This document shows, piece by piece, positions 8,785 through 16,318 of a stretch of 64,000 bases of DNA (position 1 is the first letter of the stretch; every line of letters starts with the position of its first letter). The notes below the pieces were generated by a model. It saw nothing but the letters and a program-made list of their open reading frames with translations, was not told the DNA's origin and made no database searches. The translations under genes and the position numbers were made by a program. The stretch covers positions 5,561,001 to 5,625,000 of the forward strand of contig NZ_CP113949.1 of NCBI RefSeq assembly GCF_026810445.1. The letters are read 5' to 3'. Source of the stretch: Pseudomonas sp. BSw22131 (lineage in GTDB: Bacteria; Pseudomonadota; Gammaproteobacteria; Pseudomonadales; Pseudomonadaceae).

Positions 8785-9141
8785 TGCTTGGGGCCTCCAC
8801 ATGTCCCTGTGCGAGTTCGCTTTCAATTTCTTCCACTTTGGGCAATTGCGACTGCACGACCAGTGGAATGTCCTTGGTGATGAATGAGCTAACGCCCATG
8901 TATTTGTGGATATCACGCAACGCGTACTTCACATCAGTTTGTCCTTTTCTTTGCATAGGATCAGGCCAATGGTCGGCTGGTAGTCTGCGGCACGCAACTG
9001 GTCGTCCACGGCGGACAGGTAGAAATTGAGCTTTCCGATGCTCTCCGGCTTGAACCCACCGGCCTTCTGCGAGCTTTGAATGCGCGGCTTGATGGTAGCT
9101 AGCGCCTGTCGGTAATCGCTGATGCGGATGATTTCGCTCAT
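8777..9141 (-). pseudogene. yhcG/DUF1016 (PDDEXK nuclease) remnant
   Basis: The frame starting at 9141 gives MSEIIRISDYRQALATIKPR, like the N-terminus of DUF1016 proteins, but jumps after about 25 residues to the C-terminal nuclease block GGFKPESIGKLNFYLSAVDD and GLILCKEKDKL. A stop then appears at 8929, caused by one missing base. Restoring one base continues the family sequence as [15 protein letters not shown] and on to a stop at 8777-8779, overlapping the hsdR start. The gene has therefore lost roughly 200 internal residues plus one base. The family is normally about 350 aa and is often linked to type I restriction loci. Confidence 0.8.
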
Positions 9142-9186
9142 GCGTTTTTCCTCTCCAACGTCACGACAACAGATCTCGTCACCCGA

Positions 9187-10341
9187 TCAGGCGCCCGGCG
9201 CCTCTTCCTGTTGCCAATAGCCGTAGTTGGCCACCAGGTGATCCAGCAGGAATTTGACCGTCTGCTTTTCCTGCAGGGTTGGCTCGGTGACGCTCTCGTT
9301 GGATAGAGTGCTGTGACTGGTGAATTGAATAATGCGGTTCAGGTAGGCCAGCTTGTCGTCAGGCAAAAGTTCTGACCACTGCGGGTACCCCAGAAAACTG
9401 GCGGTTTTCTCGTAGAGATTGCGCAGCAGGGTGAAGTGATAGCGTTGTACCTGGTCAGAAGCAATCGCTTGGTCAAGGACTTGCCGCAGATGGAGGTGAT
9501 AAGAAAAGCTCTTGTTAGAATCGCCATACTTGACGCTCAGATCAAAGGTGCCGTTTTCAAGACGATTCAGCAAATAGCAGCCCTCTTTCTTGCCACTTTT
9601 TTTGAGGTCAAGCTCATTGTGCAGCACGTTGTAGAAAAGCGGACTGTGGGTGGTGATGACGAACTTCAGATCGGCAGGACTGGCCTTTATCAGCCCTGAT
9701 AGATTGACCGCCAATTCGATGAGATGGTTTTCATCCAGCGAACTCACCGGGTCATCAATGAATACATATTCCAACTGATCGAACTCCCGCGTTTCGCGGT
9801 CTTCCTGCTCTGGCACATTGCGTGTGCTAATGACCTGATCAAGTAGCGTATAAAAGATGCTCCAGATGAAATTGCTCTCTTCGCCCTTGGAAATCTTGAG
9901 GTTTCCGGAGGTTTCGTCATTCCCCCGCTCAAGCGAAAAAGTGACCTCTGAAAAATCCTCGCTGAAATGCGGGGTCAGCTTGTCACTAGTGTAGTGCTGG
10001 AAATAGCGGACGATGTTGCCGTCCTGTCCCAGGTCCCGGAGTATAGCGAGCAGCCAGTCCGTGAATGAGTTGGGCTGGATCCGTAATCTGGGCTGCGTAT
10101 CCAGCGCCAAGTCGTTATCCCAATAGAACAAGTCTTCGGTAAAGGCGTTGAAGTATAGAATTTTGCTGCGCGACAACTCTGGTGGATCAGCCGCCTCCTC
10201 ACCCTCACCCTTAGGTGCGACCAGCTGTTTGAACTCGCGCGACAGTCGCGTCTTACCCGTGCCGTTGAAGGCGTAGATCAGTTGCACCTTCTTGTTGGCG
10301 TCTTTCAGCTGCCGGGCGATCTCGATCAGCGTCTTGCTCAT
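9187..10341 (-). CDS. prrC: PrrC-family tRNA anticodon nuclease
   Basis: 384 residues. PrrC is kept inactive by the type I restriction complex and, when phage blocks restriction, cuts tRNA-Lys in the anticodon loop. The ATPase part shows Walker A FNGTGKT (about 25-31), the GEESNFIWS segment and the Walker B/D-loop [14 protein letters not shown] (193-206). The proposed nuclease triad is all present as R307, E311 (RNLYE) and H343 (TSHST), each exactly 13 less than E. coli R320, E324 and H356. The tRNA-recognition segment [13 protein letters not shown] (271-283) puts D274 at E. coli D287. The 13-residue difference is an N-terminal deletion before the ATP site. Only one base separates it from hsdS. 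Sequence looks intact. Confidence 0.95.
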   Translation of the reverse strand: MSKTLIEIARQLKDANKKVQLIYAFNGTGKTRLSREFKQLVAPKGEGEEAADPPELSRSKILYFNAFTEDLFYWDNDLALDTQPRLRIQPNSFTDWLLAILRDLGQDGNIVRYFQHYTSDKLTPHFSEDFSEVTFSLERGNDETSGNLKISKGEESNFIWSIFYTLLDQVISTRNVPEQEDRETREFDQLEYVFIDDPVSSLDENHLIELAVNLSGLIKASPADLKFVITTHSPLFYNVLHNELDLKKSGKKEGCYLLNRLENGTFDLSVKYGDSNKSFSYHLHLRQVLDQAIASDQVQRYHFTLLRNLYEKTASFLGYPQWSELLPDDKLAYLNRIIQFTSHSTLSNESVTEPTLQEKQTVKFLLDHLVANYGYWQQEEAPGA

Positions 10342-10342
10342 A

Positions 10343-11563
10343 TCACGCCTCCACCTGCTCGGGCTCGGGGAAGCTCAGCAGTAAGTCGCGGCAGTACTCA
10401 TATTGCTTCCGACGCAGCTCAATCTCGCGTGGCAAGTCTTCGCTGATGGAGTTGGTCAGGGCGTAAAATTTACCGAGGATGGCGACGATACGAGCTTGTT
10501 CTTCGAGTGATGGAAAAGGCAGTTTCAACTGCTCAAAAGTTCCAAGATTAATATTGCTCTGTGCGCTACTTCTCTCCTTCCCTTTTCTCTCCAGCTTGGC
10601 TTTAGTTACCTGAAGGATAAACTCAACATATACAGAGCTAGTTTTACTAGGATCAGCAACAAAGCCAATGACACTGTCAGGGAAACAAGCATCAAATCCT
10701 AGTATGGACGTTTCGGCTATGTTAGCTGCAATTGTGATACACAGCGTCCCCTTGGGCCACAACTTGCTTTGTTTTAAGCCAAGCTCACTATAGGTTTGAC
10801 CGTAACTTGTGATAATCCGCGCCGCACCTCTGATATCACCCGTTTGTATAAACGGTATATTACCCCCATACAGTCTTTGGTCATTTCTCGGACGGTGCCT
10901 AGATTTACCCCGCCCAAAATCAAGTGACATCTCGGGCAAAGTCTTCCACTCCACTTCCCTGCCGTCAAAACTCAACAACTGCTCGAGATAGTAGTTGTAT
11001 TGTTTTTTACGGGCGGTGAGCTCGGCGCTGAGCTCGGCGGTGAGCTCGGAGGTAAGCTCGGTGAGCGTGTCCAATATGCGAACGATTTCGGCCTGTATTT
11101 CCAGCGATTTCTTGGGATTGCCTGGGCAGAGGATGGGAATCTGAATCTTGACCATCTCCCCTTTTGTCAATTTCGACCTATCTTTGTTTGGCAAGTAAGG
11201 AGTAAAATCGACAGCACACAAATAGTGGTAGAGAAACTTAGTATTCAATACTTGCTTGCCACGCACAACATGCACGTGATTATTTGCCCAGAACTTCCCA
11301 CTCGTATATTGCACAGAGTAATTTTCAAGGCTTGCTGAGCCGTCCTCTGCAATCAGCACGTACTCGCCGTCATGGGTATATCCATCCACATAGTCCTGGA
11401 TATTATTTGCGCCGTAGTATGGAACCTCCCCAGATACACGTAACGAAGCCTTTACCGGCCTCCTTGCAGCGTTCGCTACCTCTAGAAAGCGCTCATCACC
11501 CAATGCCGTCCACTCTACGGCAACGCCATCCAGCAGCTTGCCTATGAAGTTCGCGCCGCTCAT
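10343..11563 (-). CDS. hsdS: type I restriction specificity subunit S
   Basis: 406 residues: two target recognition domains (about 10-165 and 215-345), each followed by a conserved helical spacer. The central spacer has EcoR124-type tetrapeptide repeats, [20 protein letters not shown], leading into [12 protein letters not shown]. The distal spacer [17 protein letters not shown] closely follows the EcoR124 C-terminus. Together these place it in the type IC family. The start overlaps the hsdM stop by 4 bp. Each TRD reads one half of a bipartite target; the bases read cannot be told from sequence alone. TRD1 contains short low-GC stretches, as is common for exchanged TRDs. Confidence 0.93.
   Translation of the reverse strand: MSGANFIGKLLDGVAVEWTALGDERFLEVANAARRPVKASLRVSGEVPYYGANNIQDYVDGYTHDGEYVLIAEDGSASLENYSVQYTSGKFWANNHVHVVRGKQVLNTKFLYHYLCAVDFTPYLPNKDRSKLTKGEMVKIQIPILCPGNPKKSLEIQAEIVRILDTLTELTSELTAELSAELTARKKQYNYYLEQLLSFDGREVEWKTLPEMSLDFGRGKSRHRPRNDQRLYGGNIPFIQTGDIRGAARIITSYGQTYSELGLKQSKLWPKGTLCITIAANIAETSILGFDACFPDSVIGFVADPSKTSSVYVEFILQVTKAKLERKGKERSSAQSNINLGTFEQLKLPFPSLEEQARIVAILGKFYALTNSISEDLPREIELRRKQYEYCRDLLLSFPEPEQVEA
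11015..11062 (-). repeat. four 12-bp units encoding the HsdS spacer repeats
   Basis: Four imperfect 12-bp units (ggtgagctcggc type) at 11015, 11027, 11039 and 11051 encode the [12 protein letters not shown] spacer. In EcoR124I and its variant, two versus three such units change the length of the non-specific gap in the target by one base. Here three units follow the first LTEL, resembling the longer variant. Confidence 0.75.
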
Positions 11564-13119
11564 GCCTCCAGCTCCTCGCCCTCAATCTCCGCGACAATGG
11601 CATCAATGTCCTTGCGCAGTTGGTCGATGCGGGCGACGGTGGTTTTCAGGTCGACATTGAGTAGGGAAATATCCACCACTTCGCGACTGTCTTTCGCTTC
11701 CACATAGCTGCTGACCGAGAGGTTGTAGTCATTGGCCGTAATCCTTTCAAAGGGTACCGACTTGGCAAAGTGATCGACATTCTCCTTGCTATCGAACACT
11801 CGCATGATCCGCTCGATATGCGTGTCTTCCAGCAGGTTGTTGTTGGTGCCCTTCTTGAACAGCGCGCTGGCGTCAATGAACTGGGTGGTGGTGTCCAGCT
11901 TGTGCTTGGACAGCACCAGGATGTTAACGGCGATGGTCGTACCAAAGAAGAGGTTGGGCGCCAACGAGATCACCGTTTCCACATAGTTGTTATCCACTAG
12001 GTATTGGCGAATCTTCTGCTCAGCGCCACTGCGGTAGAAGATGCCGGGAAAGCAGACGATGGCCGCACGGCCCTTGGCCGAGAGGTAGCTCAGCGCATGC
12101 AGCACGAAGGCGAAGTCCGCCTTGGACTTAGGCGCTAGCACGCCGGCCGGGGCAAAACGGTCGTCATTGATCAGCGTCGGGTCGTCGCTGCCGATCCATT
12201 TCACCGAGTACGGCGGGTTGGAGACAATTGCATCGAAGGGCTTGTCATCACCAAAGTGCGGGACACGCAGCGTGTCGCCGAGCTGGATGTTGAACTTGTC
12301 ATAGTTGATGTTGTGCAGAAACATGTTCATCCGCGCCAGGTTGTAGGTGGTGTGATTCACCTCTTGGCCGAAGAACCCATCCTCGATTACATGGGCGTCG
12401 AAATGCTTTTTCGCCTGCAGCAGTAGCGAGCCGGAGCCGCACGCCGGGTCGTAGATCTTGTTGACGCTGGTCTGCTTGTGCATCGCCAACTGGGCGATCA
12501 ACTTGGACACATGCTGCGGGGTAAAGAATTCGCCGCCGGATTTGCCGGCATTGGCTGCGTAATTGGAGATGAGGTACTCGTAGGCGTCGCCGAACAAGTC
12601 GATATGACTGGCATCGAAGCTGCCAAACTCCAGCTTACTCACTCCCTTGAGCACATCCGCTAAGCGTTTGTTCTTGTCGGCGACGGTATTGCCTAGTCGG
12701 TTGCTAGTGGTGTCGAAGTCAGCGAACAGGCCTTTGATGTCCTGCTCGGAGGCGTAACCACTGGCGGAACTCTCGATAGCGGCAAAGATGCGTGCCAAAT
12801 CAGTGTTCAGACTATCGTTGGCGTTAGCCTTGGCGGCGACGTTACTAAACAACTGGCTGGGCGCGATGAAATAGCCCTTGGTCTTTATTGCGTCGTCCTT
12901 GGCGGCGGTAATCAGCGGATTGTCATCTTCCATGGCAGCATAATCGACCGAGCTATCACCACCGCTGATGTAGTCAACGAAGTTCTCGCTGATGAAGCGA
13001 TAGAACAAGGTGCCGAGCACGTATTGCTTGAAATCCCAGCCGTCGACTGCGCCACGCACGTCATTGGCGATGGCCCAGATTTGACGTTGTAGGGCGTTAC
13101 GTTGTTGGGCACTGGTCAT
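11560..13119 (-). CDS. hsdM: type I restriction N6-adenine methyltransferase subunit M
   Basis: 519 residues. Methylates adenine in the target chosen by HsdS and forms the core of the restriction complex. SAM-binding motif I is [11 protein letters not shown] and catalytic motif IV is NPPYSVKW. The N-terminal helical domain ([19 protein letters not shown]) and the C-terminal tail [20 protein letters not shown] are the EcoR124I-like type IC form, with the usual length. The stop overlaps hsdS by 4 bp. About 70 bp separate it from the mrr-like gene upstream on the same strand. Confidence 0.95.
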   Translation of the reverse strand: MTSAQQRNALQRQIWAIANDVRGAVDGWDFKQYVLGTLFYRFISENFVDYISGGDSSVDYAAMEDDNPLITAAKDDAIKTKGYFIAPSQLFSNVAAKANANDSLNTDLARIFAAIESSASGYASEQDIKGLFADFDTTSNRLGNTVADKNKRLADVLKGVSKLEFGSFDASHIDLFGDAYEYLISNYAANAGKSGGEFFTPQHVSKLIAQLAMHKQTSVNKIYDPACGSGSLLLQAKKHFDAHVIEDGFFGQEVNHTTYNLARMNMFLHNINYDKFNIQLGDTLRVPHFGDDKPFDAIVSNPPYSVKWIGSDDPTLINDDRFAPAGVLAPKSKADFAFVLHALSYLSAKGRAAIVCFPGIFYRSGAEQKIRQYLVDNNYVETVISLAPNLFFGTTIAVNILVLSKHKLDTTTQFIDASALFKKGTNNNLLEDTHIERIMRVFDSKENVDHFAKSVPFERITANDYNLSVSSYVEAKDSREVVDISLLNVDLKTTVARIDQLRKDIDAIVAEIEGEELEA

Positions 13120-13188
13120 ACGGTTTTCCTAGTTCAAAGGACCTGGCTCAAATAGGAGTACGCGCCAGAAGAAATTATGTGTATAGGG

Positions 13189-14181
13189 TCAAGCGGGCCA
13201 ATACAGCCGCCTCAACGGAACGACTCGTTTGGTCTCGGCGTCGGTGGCGTCGTAGTGTTCGATCAGTGCGCGGACCACATGGTCCAGCGTCCACATCGCC
13301 ACCGGTATGGAGGCGCGGTCGGCTTCGTATTGAGCGTCCTTGGTGAAACCGCCAGTACTGACGTACAGCCCGCGATCATCCTTGTGGCGGCCACCAAGAA
13401 AGCTGCGTACTTCTTGGCTGCCCATCTGCCCCTTTCGGTGCTTGACCTCCACCACGATCCGCGGATGCTCGAAACCAAAACCGTCGGGCGAGGCTACGAT
13501 GTCTTTGCCACGGTCTGAGCCAGGTGGAGAGACTTGGGTCTTGTAGCCCATGGCGCGCAGGATGCCAGCGACCAGTTGCTGCATGTCGTCCCAGTCCAGT
13601 TCATTGACCCGATCCTTGATACGCTCCAGTGCCTGCGATCCAATATCGGCGAGTGGATCGGCGATGACTTCTTCGGTTTCATCTTCCACTGCTGGCGCCG
13701 GTTTACCCTTCAGCGCGGCCAGCACTTCCGCTGCAGCGTTGGACGGCACCTCGAACAGGGTCAGGGTCGAACCCAGGCTGTTTTTGGTGCTGGTGCCCAA
13801 ATTGTCGCGCGGCAGGTCCTGCTCTTGCCATTGCACCTTGCGCACCAGCGGCATGCCTTGCTCGCCCCACTCGGGATGGTGCTCGGCCGGGCCGGTGACC
13901 TTGCCGATTGAATACAGTCGATTAGCGGGCGAATAGGTTAAGACCCAATCGCCATCCTGTATGTCATTGACGAACCGCCAGACTTGAGATGCGCCCGAGA
14001 TAACCGTCCCTTGTTTTGCCTGGGGTTCGATGGACTGGTACAGAGCGATCAACTGTTTACGTCCGACTCCAGGCTTGGCATGTGCCGCCAGTTGATTCCA
14101 GCCCACGGCTGCAACGCCGCGCTCCCGAAAAGCATCGTACAGGCTGCCACCTTCGCCGCGTACCATCCACATCCTGGCCAT
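13189..14181 (-). CDS. Mrr-family restriction endonuclease with N-terminal EVE/PUA-like domain
   Basis: About 330 residues from ATG 14181 (MARMWMVRGEGGSLYDAF); a few in-frame starts up to 14208 are possible. The N-terminal 150 residues (MVRGEGG...GVAAVGW, then DGDWVLTYSP) resemble the PUA/EVE-like domains found on modification-dependent nucleases. The C-terminal Mrr domain has LDWDDMQQLVAGILRAMGY, then GSDRGKDIVASPDG and VVEVKHRKGQMG, giving the D...ExK catalytic set. It would cut modified or foreign DNA. It precedes hsdM on the same strand. Spacing allows one transcript from the HTH gene through hsdR. Confidence 0.85.
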   Translation of the reverse strand: MARMWMVRGEGGSLYDAFRERGVAAVGWNQLAAHAKPGVGRKQLIALYQSIEPQAKQGTVISGASQVWRFVNDIQDGDWVLTYSPANRLYSIGKVTGPAEHHPEWGEQGMPLVRKVQWQEQDLPRDNLGTSTKNSLGSTLTLFEVPSNAAAEVLAALKGKPAPAVEDETEEVIADPLADIGSQALERIKDRVNELDWDDMQQLVAGILRAMGYKTQVSPPGSDRGKDIVASPDGFGFEHPRIVVEVKHRKGQMGSQEVRSFLGGRHKDDRGLYVSTGGFTKDAQYEADRASIPVAMWTLDHVVRALIEHYDATDAETKRVVPLRRLYWPA

Positions 14182-14207
14182 CGTGTTCCCTCTCATGTTC
14201 ATGCCCA

Positions 14208-14465
14208 TCAATCCAATACGACCAAGAACTCGATAGCCAGTACGGTCGGTTGGACGTCCCGGACATTGCGCTGCAACGAGACCAGACCGTAATCCGCCAT
14301 TAGACGCAAGGTGCGTGACAGATTCGGGACCTTGCGGCCGCTGAGTTCAGCCAGCTCTGTTAGTGACTTCGGATTCTTCTCATGGATTAAGCGCAGCAAA
14401 CGACGGTTATCGTCTGAAAGCACAGCAGCAAGCGACGCCAACGAACTGAACCAAATCTGCGGCAT
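14208..14465 (-). CDS. winged-helix transcriptional regulator (HVO_A0114-like)
   Basis: 85 residues if translation begins at ATG 14465 (MPQIWFSSLASLAAVLSDDN), which has GGGGAG just upstream; longer starts at 14531 or 14564 are possible. The domain has the order helix (LASLAAVLSDDNRRLLRLIH), HTH (SLTELAELSGRKVPNLSRTL) and wing (MADYGLVSLQ), as in ArsR-like single-domain regulators often paired with toxin or defence genes. It is the first gene of the defence operon. The inverted repeat at 14564-14578 upstream may be its operator. Confidence 0.75.
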   Translation of the reverse strand: MPQIWFSSLASLAAVLSDDNRRLLRLIHEKNPKSLTELAELSGRKVPNLSRTLRLMADYGLVSLQRNVRDVQPTVLAIEFLVVLD

Positions 14466-14563
14466 CTCGCTCCCCGGTCGATGATGGTCTGCGCCATCTG
14501 GTCGATGAATACCAACGATGCACCGCTTCATGTTCAGTCCCGAGATGTAATTCCGGTCGAGCA

Positions 14564-14578
14564 TATCAGTATCTGATA
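14564..14578. promoter_or_regulatory. inverted repeat upstream of the defence operon
   Basis: TATCAG-TAT-CTGATA, a perfect 6-bp inverted repeat with a 3-bp centre. It lies just ahead of the HTH regulator gene that heads the operon, so it is a candidate autoregulatory operator. Binding is inferred. Confidence 0.4.
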
Positions 14579-14663
14579 ATCATCGTCGATTTCAGGTATC
14601 ACACCTGTCCTTGCTACTGCATTACAGTGACGACCTTCAAATGCCACAAATTTGCCACACTCG

Positions 14664-14738
14664 CCCCGCTAACCGGGGCGAAAACCCGCTAACCTCAGCT
14701 AACACAACTCGTTGATTTTCTAGCTAATCCCCGCTAAC
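14664..14738. repeat. GCTAA direct repeats, likely integrase arm-type sites
   Basis: Five direct copies of a CCGCTAAC-like motif end at 14673, 14693, 14703, 14728 (variant AGCTAAT) and 14738. Two pairs are exactly 10 bp apart (14684/14694 and 14719/14729), about one helical turn. They lie 30-100 bp inside the tRNA-fragment border, where arm-type sites of a tyrosine recombinase are expected. Confidence 0.6.
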
Positions 14739-14765
14739 GTATTGATTCTAAACGTCGACTTTTAG

Positions 14766-14812
14766 GACTCCGAAGGCAGGGGTCATGGGTTCGAATCCCG
14801 TCTGGTGCACCA
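14766..14812 (+). mobile_element. right attachment site: 3' fragment of a tRNA gene
   Basis: The stretch reads as the 3' half of a tRNA: anticodon-loop end CTCCGAA, stem half GGCAG, T-arm ATGGG-TTCGAAT-CCCGT, acceptor strand CTGGTGC and CCA. The 5' half is missing because upstream sequence does not pair with it. CCG in the anticodon position suggests tRNA-Arg. It is the duplicated attachment site left by integration into a tRNA 3' end. The orientation places the intact tRNA left of the window, so all of 1-14812 belongs to the element. Confidence 0.8.
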
Positions 14813-14864
14813 TATTTTGAGTTCAGGTCGCCCAGCGCGTTCTGAGTGAACCTGATTCAAGAGA

Positions 14865-14889
14865 AGCCCGCTGATGTGCGGGCTTTTTT
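14865..14889 (+). terminator. rho-independent terminator of the tRNA target
   Basis: AGCCCGC-6 nt-GCGGGCT followed by six T (14884-14889). It sits about 50 bp after the CCA end, consistent with the original terminator of the interrupted tRNA gene. Confidence 0.85.
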
Positions 14890-14951
14890 GTGAGCGCTTG
14901 CTTTGTACACGGTGCTCACCGTTGGCGGACTGAGCAGCTCGGAGGGAAATC

Positions 14952-15347
14952 TCAATACAACAACTTGCGCGAGACATAGCCGGTTTCAAAGAACTCTTTG
15001 AACATCATCACAACCAGATCGAAGTCGTCGGTGAGTTGGCGAGCACTCCAGTTGTCACCCAAGATATCCACCGTATCGGCGGCAGCAGTGACGTTCTCGT
15101 ATGACCTGACATCAGTACCGTCCTCAGTGGCTTCAAGGAGGGTTAGCAGATACTTTCCGCGTTCAGCTTGCACACTGACTTGCATTGGGCCTGGATCAGG
15201 GCCATCCATGATATGAAGACTCAGCGCTCCGGCACGATCGTGAAGCATGACCAAGTGCTGCATTACGTCATCCCAACCTTGAACACGCTGAGTACCGCCG
15301 CTCCAAACTTCATCGCGCAGAATAGACCAAGATAATTCCATCTTCAC
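14952..15347 (-). CDS. probable immunity protein (Imm1-like)
   Basis: 131 residues, starting at GTG 15347, which overlaps the toxin stop (GTGA), or at ATG 15341. It is acidic and soluble, with GKYLLTLLEATEDGTD and a C-terminal WSARQLTDDFDLVVMMFKEF. This resembles Imm1-type immunity proteins that neutralise deaminase toxins, though I cannot confirm the family. Tight coupling to the deaminase-like gene upstream is the stronger argument. It would protect the cell, or siblings, from the toxin tip. Confidence 0.6.
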   Translation of the reverse strand: MKMELSWSILRDEVWSGGTQRVQGWDDVMQHLVMLHDRAGALSLHIMDGPDPGPMQVSVQAERGKYLLTLLEATEDGTDVRSYENVTAAADTVDILGDNWSARQLTDDFDLVVMMFKEFFETGYVSRKLLY

Positions 15348-15583
15348 TTGCTCACCGTTACGAGCTTCGGCATTCCTTTATCCCAGTAGAGTGTGCTGTC
15401 CAAAGCTCTTTGATAAATAGTTATTGATTCCAGCCCTGCAGCCTTCGCCATTGAGCGCACATTGGAAAGGCAGTAATCACAGACTTTCCGCCCCTCCACA
15501 GTCATCGTCATATGCTTCCCTTGTGTCATTCCGACTTCATAAGCCTGCTGGATAACGCCAATCTCAGCATGTGCCTGGGCCAT
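15344..15583 (-). CDS. deaminase-like toxin C-terminal domain (detached effector tip)
   Basis: 79 residues from the first ATG; in-frame coding similarity probably extends about ten residues further upstream (RYPNWNMAQAHAE). It carries the zinc-site signature of nucleic-acid deaminases, HAE (residues 5-7) and CDYC (35-38), in the spacing seen in polymorphic-toxin tips of Rhs and related effectors. Such tips normally sit at the end of proteins of more than 1000 residues; here the large body is absent and an EagR fragment lies directly in front. Whether the short form is made or toxic is unknown. The immunity gene follows with overlap. Confidence 0.6.
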   Translation of the reverse strand: MAQAHAEIGVIQQAYEVGMTQGKHMTMTVEGRKVCDYCLSNVRSMAKAAGLESITIYQRALDSTLYWDKGMPKLVTVSK

Positions 15584-15599
15584 GTTCCAGTTCGGGTAT

Positions 15600-15792
15600 C
15601 TCTTTCGGCGCTGCGCAGCTGTGCGGCGACGTAATCGATGAACGTCGCGTCGCCCTGACTCGGGTCGCGACTGATGATCAAACTGGCTTCCTTCGCGCCA
15701 GCGGCCGCTGGTAGTTTGAAAATATTGAGGGTTTGGTTTTGCCAGGAATCTGGAACTTCCAGATCTGCTTCATGAAGGCGATAGTGATTCAT
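15600..15792 (-). pseudogene. EagR/DUF1795 (DcrB-like) chaperone fragment
   Basis: From ATG 15792 the first about 63 residues (MNHYRLHEADLEVPDSWQNQ, then LNIFKLP, then SLIISRDP and FIDYVAAQLRSAE) match the start of DUF1795/EagR proteins, adaptor chaperones for Rhs and PAAR effectors of the type VI secretion system. The family is normally about 145 residues. Near 15600 homology stops and sequence enters the toxin tip in another frame. A deletion removing the chaperone end and the effector body explains this. Confidence 0.7.
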
Positions 15793-16309
15793 CCTGCCGA
15801 GCTCTTCTGTCAATACAGCCTGAATAGCGGAACATCACGAATGAAACCAATTCATCGCGATAACAGTTAGTGACAACCTTTAAGTTTTTAAATTGTTAAT
15901 CGAATACTCTCAGCGTTCAATCGCTGACGAGCAAATAGTTATATTTACAACAATACTTTTAATCGCTCACACCCCGACAGTCGCAGACCGACATCGTTTA
16001 GAAATTCATCTAAAAGAGTCGAAACGCTTCACATGGCACCTAAATCACACGGAGCTGCTAGATATAAAAATGCATAAATCTAAACCTCAGCCTTTAACCA
16101 GATCTAACTTCCACTATTAATATCGGATTATTCCTACAGCGATGCGCTTATATACCTACACACCCAACCCACAAAACTTCACCCACCCCGATTAAACCGT
16201 ACTTCCCTCTGCCCCATCCCACCGCTAAAGCCCACCCAATCCCCGCCGATAACCTCTCTTTCGGACATACGTCCTATAAACACAGCAGCACAGCGACCTC
16301 GCAAGGAGC
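15793..16309. other. intergenic stretch before hscC
   Basis: About 515 bp, AT-rich at 15880-16130 and C-rich at 16150-16260. Open frames are short and without ribosome sites. It probably carries the hscC promoter and debris of the effector locus. No RNA gene recognised. Confidence 0.4.
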
Positions 16310-16318
16310 ATGTCTCGC

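Noticed and set aside
7864..8880. 338-codon open frame on the plus strand opposite hsdR
   Set aside because: Mirror of the strong hsdR frame, His/Leu/Val rich, with no family features. The same applies to long frames opposite gabT (27827-28576), the tartrate dehydrogenase (30221-31255), gabD (31657-32763) and argE (32779-33903).
14664..14738. CRISPR-like short repeats
   Set aside because: The GCTAA repeats are 8-10 bp with irregular spacing and no spacers of constant length; integrase arm sites explain them better. No CRISPR array was seen elsewhere.
15893..16120. 75-codon frame in the gap before hscC
   Set aside because: AT-rich, no ribosome site, no recognisable family.
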